Below, in pieces: positions 54,693-63,634 of a stretch of 64,000 nucleotides of DNA. The position numbers were made by a program, and so were the translations under genes. Source of the DNA: Chryseobacterium sp. H1D6B (GTDB lineage: Bacteria; Bacteroidota; Bacteroidia; Flavobacteriales; Weeksellaceae); NCBI RefSeq assembly GCF_029892445.1, contig NZ_JARXVJ010000001.1, positions 434,001-498,000 on the forward strand. The letters are read 5' to 3'. Under the pieces are notes generated by a model. The model searched no databases. It was not told the origin of the DNA and saw only the letters and a program-made list of their open reading frames with translations. How positions within the stretch are numbered: position 1 is the stretch's first letter; the number at the start of each line of letters is the position of its first letter.

Positions 54693-55211
54693 TTATTCTA
54701 AGCTGCCCATGTAGAAAAGTCCAAGACATTTCTGGTTTTCTTCAATGGTCAGAGATTCTTTCAGCTGTTCTACGATTTTAGGAGAACTCCAGTAGCATCC
54801 TACTCCATTGGCTGTGCAGGTAAGATACATGTTTTGAACGGCCATAGAAACAGCGGCGATCTCTTCCCATTCAGGAACCATTCCGCTGAAGTTCACTATA
54901 ATTGAAGCGACTGCATCGGCTTTATTGATCTTAAAACCAATATCCTGATATTTTTTCTCCAAGAAAAGGTGTTCCGGCTGGGAGGCTTTATAAATGGCCT
55001 GCATTTCTAAAGCTAATTTTGCTTTTTCTTCTCCTTTAAAAATTTTAAAACGCCAAGGTTTTGTACGTTTATGATTGGGAGCAAAGGCTGCTGCATTTAA
55101 AATCTCATCGATAATTTCTTGAGAGATTTCTGTTTCAGTATAATCTTTTGGAAAAATACTTCTTCTCTGCGCTATGATTTCTTTTAAAACGACTGCTTTA
55201 TTCATAGACAC
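54693..55211 (-). CDS. Nitroreductase-family FMN oxidoreductase
   Basis: The 172-residue protein has the family start IIAQRRSIFPKDYTETEISQ, the FMN-binding region NAAAFAPNHKRTKPWRFKI and the later YLTCTANGVGCYWSSPKIVE. Length and sequence fit YdjA-like small nitroreductases. The electron acceptor is unknown. It lies 21 bp upstream of the photolyase gene on the same strand. Confidence 0.9.
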   Translation of the reverse strand: MSMNKAVVLKEIIAQRRSIFPKDYTETEISQEIIDEILNAAAFAPNHKRTKPWRFKIFKGEEKAKLALEMQAIYKASQPEHLFLEKKYQDIGFKINKADAVASIIVNFSGMVPEWEEIAAVSMAVQNMYLTCTANGVGCYWSSPKIVEQLKESLTIEENQKCLGLFYMGSLE

Positions 55212-55270
55212 AAAATTACAATATGTAACTTAATATCTTACATTTAGAATCCACATTTTTTGATTAAAAC

Positions 55271-55720
55271 CTACAAAACCTCAACAATATTTTGATGAAT
55301 ATTATTTAAAGTGAAGGAATCTCCGGACTTCATGCCCATCATTTTCTTCGCCATAGGGCTTTCCGAAGAAATTGCATAAAAACGGTCTCCTTCAAAAAAG
55401 AACTCTCCTAAAGAAACAGAGATATAAAAACGTGCTTTATTAGTGATCACCAAAGAACCCAGCTGAATTCTTTCTGTGGTAGTATTTAAAACTTTTGACA
55501 TATTCCTCTGCAGGTCATTAAGCGCACCTAGCTGGCGCTGCATCTGGTATATTTCCTCCTGCATTTCTTCTCTGGTACTGTCATATTTTGGAGTTTTCTT
55601 TATGTCTCGGCTTGCATCCAAAGTAAATTCTATAAACTTTTTCAGTTTTTCTATTTTGTCAGCAATAACCTCTTTTACATAATTTCTTATATCCTTCTTC
55701 GTGTATACGGTCTTCTCCAT
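55271..55720 (-). CDS. GreA/GreB-like transcript cleavage factor
   Basis: The 149-residue protein has an N-terminal coiled coil (residues 10-80) and a C-terminal Gre domain (IQLGSLVITNKARFYISVSL, YAISSESPMAKKMMGMKSGD). Typical GreA has an acidic coil tip; here the corresponding stretch SRDIKKTPKYDSTREEMQEE is mixed basic/acidic, so cleavage-stimulating activity is not certain. It could be a Gre paralogue that binds the polymerase secondary channel in another role. Confidence 0.78.
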   Translation of the reverse strand: MEKTVYTKKDIRNYVKEVIADKIEKLKKFIEFTLDASRDIKKTPKYDSTREEMQEEIYQMQRQLGALNDLQRNMSKVLNTTTERIQLGSLVITNKARFYISVSLGEFFFEGDRFYAISSESPMAKKMMGMKSGDSFTLNNIHQNIVEVL

Positions 55721-55867
55721 ACATCTAATCTTTACATAAAGATAATATTTTTTTAAATACTATTTATTTGCCGGCTCAAAAAAAATGAAAACTCTATTTA
55801 AAGATTCAGCCTCATCTGCAGACAGGATAAAATGCACAGAATAAAGACTTTCCTATATCATTTATAA

Positions 55868-55898
55868 AAAAGCCTTGTACATTATATACAAGGCTTTT
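55868..55898 (-). terminator. Terminator after the SRPBCC gene
   Basis: AAAAGCCTTGTA pairs with TACAAGGCTTTT; on the minus strand T residues follow. The rest of the gap 55721-55901 has no other feature. Confidence 0.8.
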
Positions 55899-55901
55899 AT
55901 T

Positions 55902-56432
55902 TTATTGTTCTGCGTTCTTCTTCAAGTCTCCTAATCCCTGGTCAAACATTTTCCCCATCTGGCCGTCCATCATCGGCTTCATTATTTTCATCATCGCATT
56001 TAGTTCATTGTCCATCGTCCAGGTTACTTTCGTTCCGTTTCCTTCTGGTGTTATTATAAAATTTGCTGTGGCATTTCCCTCAAAAGGTTTGATAAAATGA
56101 AGTTTACTGGTTAGTTTTTCATTTGGAACTACCGCCGTTACGGTCTGTATCCCCTCGCCTACATCTTTATTTCCTCTCCAGTTGTAAGAATCTCCTACTT
56201 CACCGCTCGTTCCGGAATAGGTAACTACGATATTTTTATCAGCTTTTGCAAATGGATTCCATGTATTAAATCCTTTTAAAGATCCTGTATACTGCCATAC
56301 TTTTTCTTTTGGGGCATTAATGACAATTGATTTTTCAAAATGATAATCTTTGCTAAAAACGAGCATCGCAAAAACTGCATACAAAATAATAAGCACGATC
56401 AGCGCTCCGATAATTTTAAGAATTGTTTTCAT
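55902..56432 (-). CDS. SRPBCC-family (START-like) membrane-anchored protein
   Basis: The 176-residue protein has one N-terminal membrane helix (ILKIIGALIVLIILYAVFAM) and an SRPBCC ligand-binding domain (SIVINAPKEKVWQYTGSLKG, FNTWNPFAK, NFIITPEGNGTKVTWTMDNE). These domains bind hydrophobic ligands; the ligand is unknown. The 204-bp gap upstream to the M3 peptidase gene shows no clear promoter box. Confidence 0.85.
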   Translation of the reverse strand: MKTILKIIGALIVLIILYAVFAMLVFSKDYHFEKSIVINAPKEKVWQYTGSLKGFNTWNPFAKADKNIVVTYSGTSGEVGDSYNWRGNKDVGEGIQTVTAVVPNEKLTSKLHFIKPFEGNATANFIITPEGNGTKVTWTMDNELNAMMKIMKPMMDGQMGKMFDQGLGDLKKNAEQ

Positions 56433-56636
56433 AGTTTTTATATTTAAATATTAATTTTTAACTGTAAAATCTGAATTCAAAATTACTCATTCATTAGCCG
56501 CGGCTTCTTTGCATATGACAAGATTATTCATTAAAAGCATTTTTGTCATAAGTCTCTCTTAGGGCATTATTTTTGAACGTTTTCACTCCCTAGATGAATA
56601 CAAATAATTAAATTTACATTAATTAAAAATTAAAAA

Positions 56637-58655
56637 ATGAATATTTTAACAGAAAATTTCAATACTCCATATCATTCAGCACCATTCAGCAGCATTAAAA
56701 ATGAAGATTATCTTCCTGCCTTTAAGGAACTGATTCAGACCTCAGAAAAAGAAATCGATACAATCGTCAACAGTACAGAAGAGCCTGCTTTCAAAAACGT
56801 CATTGAAGCGCTGGCCTATTCAGGGGAACAGCTTGACAGAGCGTCTAATATATTTTTTAATTTAAATTCGGCAGAAACCAGCGATGAACTGCAGCATATT
56901 GCACAGGAGGTTTCTCCAATCTTAACAGAATATTCTTCAAAAATTTCTCAAAACGAAGCTTTGTTCAGTAAAATAAAGAAAGTATATGATGAGAAAGCAA
57001 AATATAACCTTAACGAAGAACAGCAGACGCTTTTAGAGGAAACTTATAAAGGTTTTGTAAGAAGCGGTGCCTTATTAAATGAAGAAGACAAGGAAAAATT
57101 AAAAAAGATCAGCATGGACCTGTCTTTAAAATCTTTACAGTTCGGACAGAATGTTCTGGCTTCTACGAATGCATATTTCAAACACATCACGAACAAAACA
57201 GATCTGGCTGGGATTCCGGAAGCGATTATCGATCAATATGCCGAAGAAGCTAAAGAGAGAAATCTTGAAGGATGGGTACTGACGTTACAATATCCAAGCT
57301 ACATTCCGTTAATGACCTATGCTGAAAACCGTGAACTGAGAAAGGAACTGGCTTTAGCGAATGGTAAAAAATCTTTTGACGGCGGAGAATTTGATAATCA
57401 AAATTTAATAAAAGAACTGCTGCATTTAAAACAACAAAAAGCTGAATTATTAGGCTATTCAACGTATGCAGATTATGTTCTGGAAGAAAGGATGGCAAAA
57501 TCTCCGACAAAAGTATTGGATTTTTTAAATGAACTGCTTACCAAAGCAAAACCTTATGCTGCCAAAGAAATTGAGGAATTAAAATCTTTAGCAAAAGCTG
57601 ATGGAATTGATGATATGCAGAGCTATGACCACGCTTTTTACGCTGAAAAACTTCGTAAAGAAAAATATGATCTGAATGATGAGGAATTAAAACCCTATTT
57701 TCCTTTAAACCAAGTACAGGATGCTGTTTTCGGATTAGCCAATACACTTTTCGGGTTGACTTTTGAAGAAAGAAACGACATCCCGAAATACCACGAAGAT
57801 GTAAAAGTCTATGAAGTCAAAGAAAACGGCGGATACAAGTCTTTATTGTATGTTGATTATTTCCCGAGAAAAGGTAAAAGAGCGGGAGCCTGGATGACGA
57901 GCTACAAAAACCAATACAAAAAAGATGGGGAAAATTCCCGTCCGCATATTTCTATTGTCTGCAATTTCAGTAAACCGGCAAAAGACACTCCTAGTTTACT
58001 GACTTTCCAGGAGGTTACCACTTTATTCCATGAGTTCGGCCACGCACTCCACGGAATGCTTGCTGATACGCAGTATCCTACTCTTTCCGGAACTTCTGTA
58101 AAATGGGATTTTGTGGAATTGCCTTCTCAATTTCTTGAGAATTTCTGCTATGAACCTGAGTTCTTAAAAACGTTTGCGAAACATTATAAAACAGGAGAAG
58201 TGCTTCCTGACGAAAAAATCCAGAAAATAGAACAGTCCAAAAACTTTATGGAAGGCTATCAGACGATGAGACAATTAGGTTTCGGAATCCTGGACATGAA
58301 CTATCACACGAAAGTTGGAGAATTAGAGCACAAGAGTGTAAAGGAGTTTGAAGATGATTACACAAAGGCTACGCAACTCTATCCTGGAAATGCTGAAACC
58401 GCAATGAGTCCTAGTTTCTCTCATATTTTCCAAGGCGGGTATTCCGCAGGATATTATTCTTACAAATGGGCGGAAGTTTTAGATGCTGATGCCTTTCAAT
58501 ATTTTAAAGAGAATGGTATTTTCAATCCTGAAATTGCTGCAAAATATAAAATTCTCCTTTCTTCGGGCGGAACAAAAGATCCGATGGAACTGTATAAAAA
58601 TTTCAGAGGAAGTGAGCCGAAAGTGGAGAGTTTGTTGAAGAGAGCGTTTGGATAA
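56637..58655 (+). CDS. M3-family oligopeptidase (Dcp/OpdA-like)
   Basis: The 672-residue zinc peptidase has HEFGH in TTLFHEFGHALHGMLAD (about residue 465) with the third ligand expected in FVELPSQFLENFCYEPE. The N-terminal helical part is typical (DYLPAFKELIQTSEKEIDTI). No signal peptide is visible, so it is probably cytoplasmic and degrades oligopeptides. Dcp removes C-terminal dipeptides while OpdA is an endopeptidase; the sequence does not decide. Confidence 0.95.
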   Translation: MNILTENFNTPYHSAPFSSIKNEDYLPAFKELIQTSEKEIDTIVNSTEEPAFKNVIEALAYSGEQLDRASNIFFNLNSAETSDELQHIAQEVSPILTEYSSKISQNEALFSKIKKVYDEKAKYNLNEEQQTLLEETYKGFVRSGALLNEEDKEKLKKISMDLSLKSLQFGQNVLASTNAYFKHITNKTDLAGIPEAIIDQYAEEAKERNLEGWVLTLQYPSYIPLMTYAENRELRKELALANGKKSFDGGEFDNQNLIKELLHLKQQKAELLGYSTYADYVLEERMAKSPTKVLDFLNELLTKAKPYAAKEIEELKSLAKADGIDDMQSYDHAFYAEKLRKEKYDLNDEELKPYFPLNQVQDAVFGLANTLFGLTFEERNDIPKYHEDVKVYEVKENGGYKSLLYVDYFPRKGKRAGAWMTSYKNQYKKDGENSRPHISIVCNFSKPAKDTPSLLTFQEVTTLFHEFGHALHGMLADTQYPTLSGTSVKWDFVELPSQFLENFCYEPEFLKTFAKHYKTGEVLPDEKIQKIEQSKNFMEGYQTMRQLGFGILDMNYHTKVGELEHKSVKEFEDDYTKATQLYPGNAETAMSPSFSHIFQGGYSAGYYSYKWAEVLDADAFQYFKENGIFNPEIAAKYKILLSSGGTKDPMELYKNFRGSEPKVESLLKRAFG

Positions 58656-58693
58656 AATCATAAAAAGTAAAACACTTCATTTAATTATAATTC

Positions 58694-59230
58694 ATGTCTA
58701 AAATAGTCCTTTATATCGCACAAAGTCTCGATGGTTTTATTGCAAAACCAGACGGAAACCTAGATTGGCTTACATCAACTCCGCCTTCGGAACAGGGAGA
58801 CTACGGCTACACTGAACTTTTAAACAGTATAGGTACAGTGATTATGGGTAGAAAAACCTATGATATAATTATTGGATTCGGTGAAGAATGGGCTTATTCA
58901 GGAAAGGAAACTTTTGTAGTAACTAATGATACAAATATTGAAATTAAAAGTCCGGAGACCCATATTTTAACAGAAGATTTAATCAATTTTGTTTCAGGCT
59001 TGAAAGCTAAATCAGAAAAAGACATCTGGCTTATGGGAGGAGGACAGCTTATTAAGTTTTTTATTGACAATAATCTTTTAGATACAATGATTATCAGCAT
59101 TATTCCAAAAATTATCGGCAATGGAATTCCTTTATTTCCTGACCATACTTTAGAAACCGAATGGAAATTAGAAAATGTCCAGCAATTTGAGACTGGGCTT
59201 GTCAATCTTACGTATATAAAACCGAGGTAA
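58694..59230 (+). CDS. Dihydrofolate-reductase-fold (RibD C-domain) protein
   Basis: The 178-residue protein starts IVLYIAQSLDGFIAKPDGNL and has VIMGRKTYDIIIGFG and DIWLMGGGQLIKFFIDNNLL, typical of the RibD_C/YyaP group of NADPH-dependent reductases. It lacks the classical folate enzyme's diagnostic features, so the substrate is unknown. It is followed 2 bp later by a methyltransferase gene, an apparent operon. Confidence 0.88.
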   Translation: MSKIVLYIAQSLDGFIAKPDGNLDWLTSTPPSEQGDYGYTELLNSIGTVIMGRKTYDIIIGFGEEWAYSGKETFVVTNDTNIEIKSPETHILTEDLINFVSGLKAKSEKDIWLMGGGQLIKFFIDNNLLDTMIISIIPKIIGNGIPLFPDHTLETEWKLENVQQFETGLVNLTYIKPR

Positions 59231-59232
59231 TT

Positions 59233-59964
59233 ATGCAGGAAAACAAATACGACAACACCTCCTTCTTCGAGCAATATGAAAAAATGCTCCGTTCCCAAAA
59301 AGGGCTGGAAGGTACAGGAGAATGGCCTGCTCTGAAAAAAATGCTGCCAGATTTCAACGGAAAAGATGTACTTGATCTAGGCTGCGGTTTCGGCTGGCAC
59401 TGCCGGTATGCGGTAGAAAATGGAGCTAAATCTGTTATCGGGATTGATCTTTCAGAAAAGATGCTTGAAAAAGCCAGGAAGATCAATAATCTTGACGGCA
59501 TTCAATATGAAAGAAAAGCTCTGGAAGACGTTGATTATCCTTCTGAAAAATTTGACATCATATTGAGCTCTTTGACCTTCCATTATATAGAATCCTTTGA
59601 TATTCTGCTTCAAAATATTTATAAATGGCTTAAGCCGGGCGGACATTTTGTATTTTCTGTTGAGCATCCGGTTTTTACAGCTCAAGGAAATCAGGACTGG
59701 TCTTATAATGAAAATGGAGATAAGCTGCATTGGCCGGTAGACAGTTATTTTATAGAAGGAAAAAGAAATACTTCATTTTTAGGAGAAGATGTTGTAAAAT
59801 ACCACAGAACGTTAACGACTTATCTAAACAGTCTTTTAAAACAGGGTTTCAAGATTAAAGAAATTACAGAACCCGAACCTAGTGAAGAAATGCTGCAGGA
59901 GTTTACAGAAATGAAAGATGAACTGCGCCGTCCGATGATGTTATTAATTTCAGCAGAAAAATAA
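59233..59964 (+). CDS. Class I SAM-dependent methyltransferase
   Basis: The 243-residue protein has motif I VLDLGCGFGWHCRYAVENGA, motif II-like VIGIDLSEKMLEKARK and post-motif LSSLTFHYIESFDILLQNIY. It resembles Methyltransf_11 small-molecule enzymes. The acceptor is unknown. It starts 2 bp after the DHFR-fold gene and ends before a strong terminator. Confidence 0.92.
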   Translation: MQENKYDNTSFFEQYEKMLRSQKGLEGTGEWPALKKMLPDFNGKDVLDLGCGFGWHCRYAVENGAKSVIGIDLSEKMLEKARKINNLDGIQYERKALEDVDYPSEKFDIILSSLTFHYIESFDILLQNIYKWLKPGGHFVFSVEHPVFTAQGNQDWSYNENGDKLHWPVDSYFIEGKRNTSFLGEDVVKYHRTLTTYLNSLLKQGFKIKEITEPEPSEEMLQEFTEMKDELRRPMMLLISAEK

Positions 59965-59989
59965 TATCATCGCTGGTCATTCTAATGAT

Positions 59990-60027
59990 AAAAATAGAGC
60001 TTTTTAATATTCAAAAGCTCTATTTTT
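59990..60027 (+). terminator. Terminator after the methyltransferase gene
   Basis: AAAAATAGAGCTTTT pairs with AAAAGCTCTATTTTT across an 8-base loop, followed by T residues. Confidence 0.85.
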
Positions 60028-60089
60028 TTTAAATGATTGTATGCGGATTTTTTCATAATTTTATTTTCGTTACCCATACAAACCAAACC

Positions 60090-60554
60090 ATGAAAACAAT
60101 CAAAAAACTAATCCCTTTATTTTTTATTTCATTCCTTTTATTTTCCTGTAATGAAATTTCAAAAAATGAAAACAAGAGCAGCGAAAACGAAAAATTGATT
60201 AAAAATTATTTTGAGCTCTTTAACAAGCACCAATGGGAAGACCTCTCGAATTTATATATTGAAAATGCAGTATTTAAAGATCCTTCATTAGGAACCGGTA
60301 TTGTAAAACAGACCAAAAAAGATTTTGCAAAAAAGTACTCAGAATTAAACCAAATGTTTCCTGATTTAAAAGACAGCATCATTCAGATCTATCCTTCCGG
60401 CGAAAAAAATATTATCGTAGAGTTTATTTCCACTGGAACGGCTCCGGGAAGTCCAAAGTTTGAACTGCCGATCTGCACTATTTTCACCATCGAAAACGGC
60501 AAAATAACAAAAGATTTTACTTATTACGATAATTTTGATGAAAAAATTGAATAG
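60090..60554 (+). CDS. SnoaL/NTF2-like lipoprotein
   Basis: Starting at ATG 60090 gives 154 residues with a lipoprotein signal (KKLIPLFFISFLLFSC, Cys at residue 20); the longer frame from 60033 hides it. The mature part has the SnoaL/NTF2 fold pattern (LIKNYFELFNKHQWEDLSNL, then NAVFKDPSLGTGIVKQ). Such domains bind or isomerise small molecules. The target is unknown. Confidence 0.8.
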   Translation: MKTIKKLIPLFFISFLLFSCNEISKNENKSSENEKLIKNYFELFNKHQWEDLSNLYIENAVFKDPSLGTGIVKQTKKDFAKKYSELNQMFPDLKDSIIQIYPSGEKNIIVEFISTGTAPGSPKFELPICTIFTIENGKITKDFTYYDNFDEKIE

Positions 60555-60639
60555 AAAAATAAAAAAAGATCCTAACTTTCAGTCGTAATTAAGCTAATTC
60601 ACCTTAATCATTTAAAGCTTAATTGAATTTACTGATACA

Positions 60640-61056
60640 ATGAAAATTGCATATACCAATAAAAGGCTTCTCATTAATTTTTTATTGGGAATTGTCTGGA
60701 CAGGCATAGGACTCAGCTATTATTTTGAAGACGGAAATCATTCAAAATGGAGAGCTTACGTTCCCATAGTGCTTGGTCTGATATATGTTCTGATGTCCTC
60801 TTATGAATATTTCAGAAAATATATTGAGATCACTAATGAAAAGATCATTGTGTATTCCGTCATTCGAAGAAAAGAAATTGAGATCAATAAACTGACACAG
60901 ACAGGATATTATGCCGGCTATTACACTTTTAAAACTTCTGATAACACGTTAAAAATTGCAAAGTCTCAAATCAGCCCGAAAGATCTTCCAAAATTTGATT
61001 CATTTTTTAATGAGCTGAATTCTAAATTAAATAAAGAAAACCTTATTATCCACTAA
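60640..61056 (+). CDS. Small membrane protein with PH-like domain, unknown function
   Basis: The 138-residue protein has two membrane helices (LLINFLLGIVWTGIGLSYYF; AYVPIVLGLIYVLMSSYEYF) followed by a 75-residue beta-rich domain (IEITNEKIIVYSVIRRKEIE) resembling bacterial PH-like domains. No catalytic residues are seen. It lies in a run of small plus-strand genes of mixed type. Confidence 0.65.
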   Translation: MKIAYTNKRLLINFLLGIVWTGIGLSYYFEDGNHSKWRAYVPIVLGLIYVLMSSYEYFRKYIEITNEKIIVYSVIRRKEIEINKLTQTGYYAGYYTFKTSDNTLKIAKSQISPKDLPKFDSFFNELNSKLNKENLIIH

Positions 61057-61148
61057 ACTGACAATTCCGTTTCGTGAAGTCAGCAGAAAAAATGAGTTGA
61101 AACATGAATATCTGCAACAACTCAAAAAAATATAAGAACTAAATTACT

Positions 61149-61646
61149 ATGAAAATACCTGAAAATTCTTTATTAAATAATCAAAATTTTGATTACGCAG
61201 ATTCTTTTGAAAAAGAATTTGTAAGCAGAGAAAATCATATCAATTCCTCTGAACTTGGAAAACTATTTTTTTCGAGCGGTTCTGGATGGATAAAAAAATT
61301 ATTTTCATTCAGGAATAAAATTGTTAAAGTGTTTGGCTTAAAAACTCCGGAAGATCAGGAAAAAAAAGAAGTGAAATATGAACCCGGTGATCAGATAGGA
61401 CTTTTCAAGGTCATTAATAAAACCAATAACGAGATCATCATTGGAGAGGATGACAAGCATTTGAATTTTCAAGTTTCTCTGCTTTTGGATAATGAAGACA
61501 GCAGGAACCATAAAAGAAAATTAACGATAACCACTATCGTCAAATATAATAACTGGTGGGGGAAATTATATTTTTTTCCTGTGAAGCCTTTCCATAAATT
61601 AATTGTTCCGTCCATGTTGAATGGAATCATAAAAAACCTTCAGTAA
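61149..61646 (+). CDS. DUF2867-family protein
   Basis: The 165-residue protein has IPENSLLNNQNFDYADSFEK, a middle PGDQIGLFKVINKTNNEIII and a C-terminal WWGKLYFFPVKPFHKLIVPS, resembling DUF2867, a SRPBCC-related domain. Function unknown. Its TAA overlaps the ATG of the next gene (TAATG), so the two are translated together. Confidence 0.7.
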   Translation: MKIPENSLLNNQNFDYADSFEKEFVSRENHINSSELGKLFFSSGSGWIKKLFSFRNKIVKVFGLKTPEDQEKKEVKYEPGDQIGLFKVINKTNNEIIIGEDDKHLNFQVSLLLDNEDSRNHKRKLTITTIVKYNNWWGKLYFFPVKPFHKLIVPSMLNGIIKNLQ

Positions 61647-62101
61647 TGACAGTAATCAAAGATCTAAAAATCATCGGAATTTCAGTCCGAACAACCAATA
61701 AAGACAATCAGGCTTCTCAAGATCTTGGAAAATTATGGGAACAGTTCTTTGCTGAAAATGTCTCAGGCAGAGCTCCTCATAAACTCAATGACAACATTTA
61801 TACGGTCTACACCGACTACAAAAGCAATTATACGGAAGAATATACTGCAATAATTGGAGTTCCGGTCTCAGATATCAGTGACATTCCTGAAGGGCTGATA
61901 GGAAGAGAATTTCCAGCTGAAAATTTCCAGCTTTTTACACCTAAAGGAAAAATGCCTGATGCCGTAGTAAAAACATGGCTTGACATCTGGAAAAATGACT
62001 CCTCATTAAACAGAAAATATACGTATGACCTTGAAGTATATGGTAAAAATTGTCAAAATGGTGATGAGTCAGAGGTTGAAATTTTTATAGCAGTAAATTA
62101 A
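61646..62101 (+). CDS. GyrI-like effector-binding domain protein
   Basis: The 151-residue protein has the AraC effector-binding/GyrI-like fold (IKDLKIIGISVRTTNKDNQA, DLGKLWEQFFAENV, YTAIIGVPVSDISDIPEG and VVKTWLDIWKN). It has no DNA-binding domain, so it is a stand-alone small-molecule sensor or hydrolase. Ligand unknown. Confidence 0.82.
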   Translation: MTVIKDLKIIGISVRTTNKDNQASQDLGKLWEQFFAENVSGRAPHKLNDNIYTVYTDYKSNYTEEYTAIIGVPVSDISDIPEGLIGREFPAENFQLFTPKGKMPDAVVKTWLDIWKNDSSLNRKYTYDLEVYGKNCQNGDESEVEIFIAVN

Positions 62102-62134
62102 ATATAACAGTATAAAATTCTGTAATTTTACCCC

Positions 62135-62518
62135 ATGAATAACATCGTTCTAAGATTAGAAAACGTAAAAAAACTCCAAGCTAAAAGATGGGAAAATGAA
62201 GATTACTGGGATGAGATCAACGATCTTTTAATCAAAGAATTAAGTGAAATCCTGCTCATCGAACCTCAAAATACGGCAGCTTTAATCAATATTGGGGCTG
62301 TTTATTCTGATATGGGAGAAAACGAAGAGGCATTACACTATTTAAAAACAGCATTAAACTTAGGCTCTGAAGACAAAAATCTGTTTGTAAATCTCGCAAT
62401 CGTACTGATCTACATGGAACAGCATCAAGAAGAGTATCTGGAATACCTTGAAGTAGTTGAAGACAAAATTGAAGATCCCCTTACGTTTAAAGCTTACTTC
62501 GATCCTAATTCCCATTAA
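62135..62518 (+). CDS. Tetratricopeptide-repeat protein
   Basis: The 127-residue protein has two TPR-like units: IEPQNTAALINIGAVYSDMG, ENEEALHYLKTALNLGSED and KNLFVNLAIVLIYM. A basic N-terminus precedes them. TPRs mediate protein contacts; the partner is unknown. No signal peptide is present. Confidence 0.8.
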   Translation: MNNIVLRLENVKKLQAKRWENEDYWDEINDLLIKELSEILLIEPQNTAALINIGAVYSDMGENEEALHYLKTALNLGSEDKNLFVNLAIVLIYMEQHQEEYLEYLEVVEDKIEDPLTFKAYFDPNSH

Positions 62519-62631
62519 ACAGCAGCTTTATTTACCTGATCCAACAATAAATAGAGTTTAGAAAATGTATCATTAAAACCTATTTATTTAAGAAGATTAA
62601 AAAAAATAGGTTTTAAATAATTTTAGTTTTA

Positions 62632-62639
62632 TATATTTG
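62632..62639 (+). promoter_or_regulatory. -7 box (TATATTTG) of the MarR-GNAT gene
   Basis: TATATTTG is an exact TAnnTTTG match ending 7 bp before the palindromic operator at 62647. Confidence 0.6.
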
Positions 62640-62646
62640 CATAATC

Positions 62647-62670
62647 AGTTATGTAATTAATTATACAACT
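62647..62670 (+). promoter_or_regulatory. MarR-type palindromic operator directly before the start codon
   Basis: AGTTATGTAATTAATTATACAACT is a 24-bp palindrome with two mismatched pairs, centred on AATTAATT. It begins just after the predicted transcription start and ends at the base before ATG 62671, the usual place for a MarR auto-operator. Confidence 0.65.
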
Positions 62671-63633
62671 ATGAATTTATTTGAAAAAACAGGAAAAATG
62701 GCTTTAGGAAGCAGATTACGTTTGCTTACCGCTAAAGTGACAGAAGATGCTTCTAAAATCTATGGACTTTACGATGTAGAATTCTCTCCAAAATGGTTCC
62801 CCGTATTTTTTATTCTTTCTGAGGAAGGAGAAAAAACAATTACAGAAATAGCCGAAGAAATTGGCCACTCTCAGCCTTCGGTAACAAAAATCGTTAAGGA
62901 AATGATAACCGCGGGACTGATTGAAGATAATCTTAAATCAAAAGATAAACGCAGAAATGTTGTCGGCCTGACCAAAAAGGGACAGCAGCTTTCTGATGAA
63001 ATGAAAGTACAGTGGCAGGATGTAGAAGGGGCTGTGGAAAATATCATGAATGAAGCCAGTCATAATCTTTGGGAAGCTGTTGCAGAATGGGAATTTTTAT
63101 TAGAGCAAAAATCATTATTTAAAAGAGTTCAGGACCAGAAAAAGCTTCGCGAAAGTAAAGAAGTTGAAATTGTAGACTATGAACCCAAATACCAGTCAGC
63201 TTTCAAATCTTTGAATGAGGAATGGATCTCCACTTATTTTGAAATGGAAGAAGCAGATTATAAAGCTCTGGACAATCCAAAAGAATATATTTTAGACAAA
63301 GGCGGAAAAATAATTGTCGCACTTTATCAAAATAAACCTGTGGGAGTCTGTGCATTAATTAAAATGAACGATCCTATTTATGATTTTGAGATGGCAAAAA
63401 TGGCAGTTTCCCCCAATGTCCAAGGGAAAAGTATAGGCTGGCTGCTGGGTCTGGCTGTGATAAAAAAAGCCCGGGAAGCAGGAGCATCAAAACTATATCT
63501 GGAAAGCAACACCATCTTAAAACCTGCAATTAATTTATATTACAAAATGGGCTTTCAAAAAGTTGCCGGCCATGCTACACCTTACAAAAGATGCAATATC
63601 CAGATGGAGCTCGATCTTAACAACCAAAGATAA
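62671..63633 (+). CDS. MarR-family regulator fused to a GNAT acetyltransferase
   Basis: The 320-residue protein joins an N-terminal MarR winged helix (about 1-150: ITEIAEEIGHSQPSVTKIVK, then KSKDKRRNVVGLTKKGQQLS) to a C-terminal GNAT domain (about 165-315: KMAVSPNVQGKSIGWLLGLA, then LYLESNTILKPAINLYYKMG). The GNAT acetyl-CoA site is VQGKSIG. Such fusions are widespread and acetylate small molecules or amino acids, possibly a ligand sensed by the MarR half. A palindrome abuts the start. Confidence 0.92.
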   Translation: MNLFEKTGKMALGSRLRLLTAKVTEDASKIYGLYDVEFSPKWFPVFFILSEEGEKTITEIAEEIGHSQPSVTKIVKEMITAGLIEDNLKSKDKRRNVVGLTKKGQQLSDEMKVQWQDVEGAVENIMNEASHNLWEAVAEWEFLLEQKSLFKRVQDQKKLRESKEVEIVDYEPKYQSAFKSLNEEWISTYFEMEEADYKALDNPKEYILDKGGKIIVALYQNKPVGVCALIKMNDPIYDFEMAKMAVSPNVQGKSIGWLLGLAVIKKAREAGASKLYLESNTILKPAINLYYKMGFQKVAGHATPYKRCNIQMELDLNNQR

Positions 63634-63634
63634 A

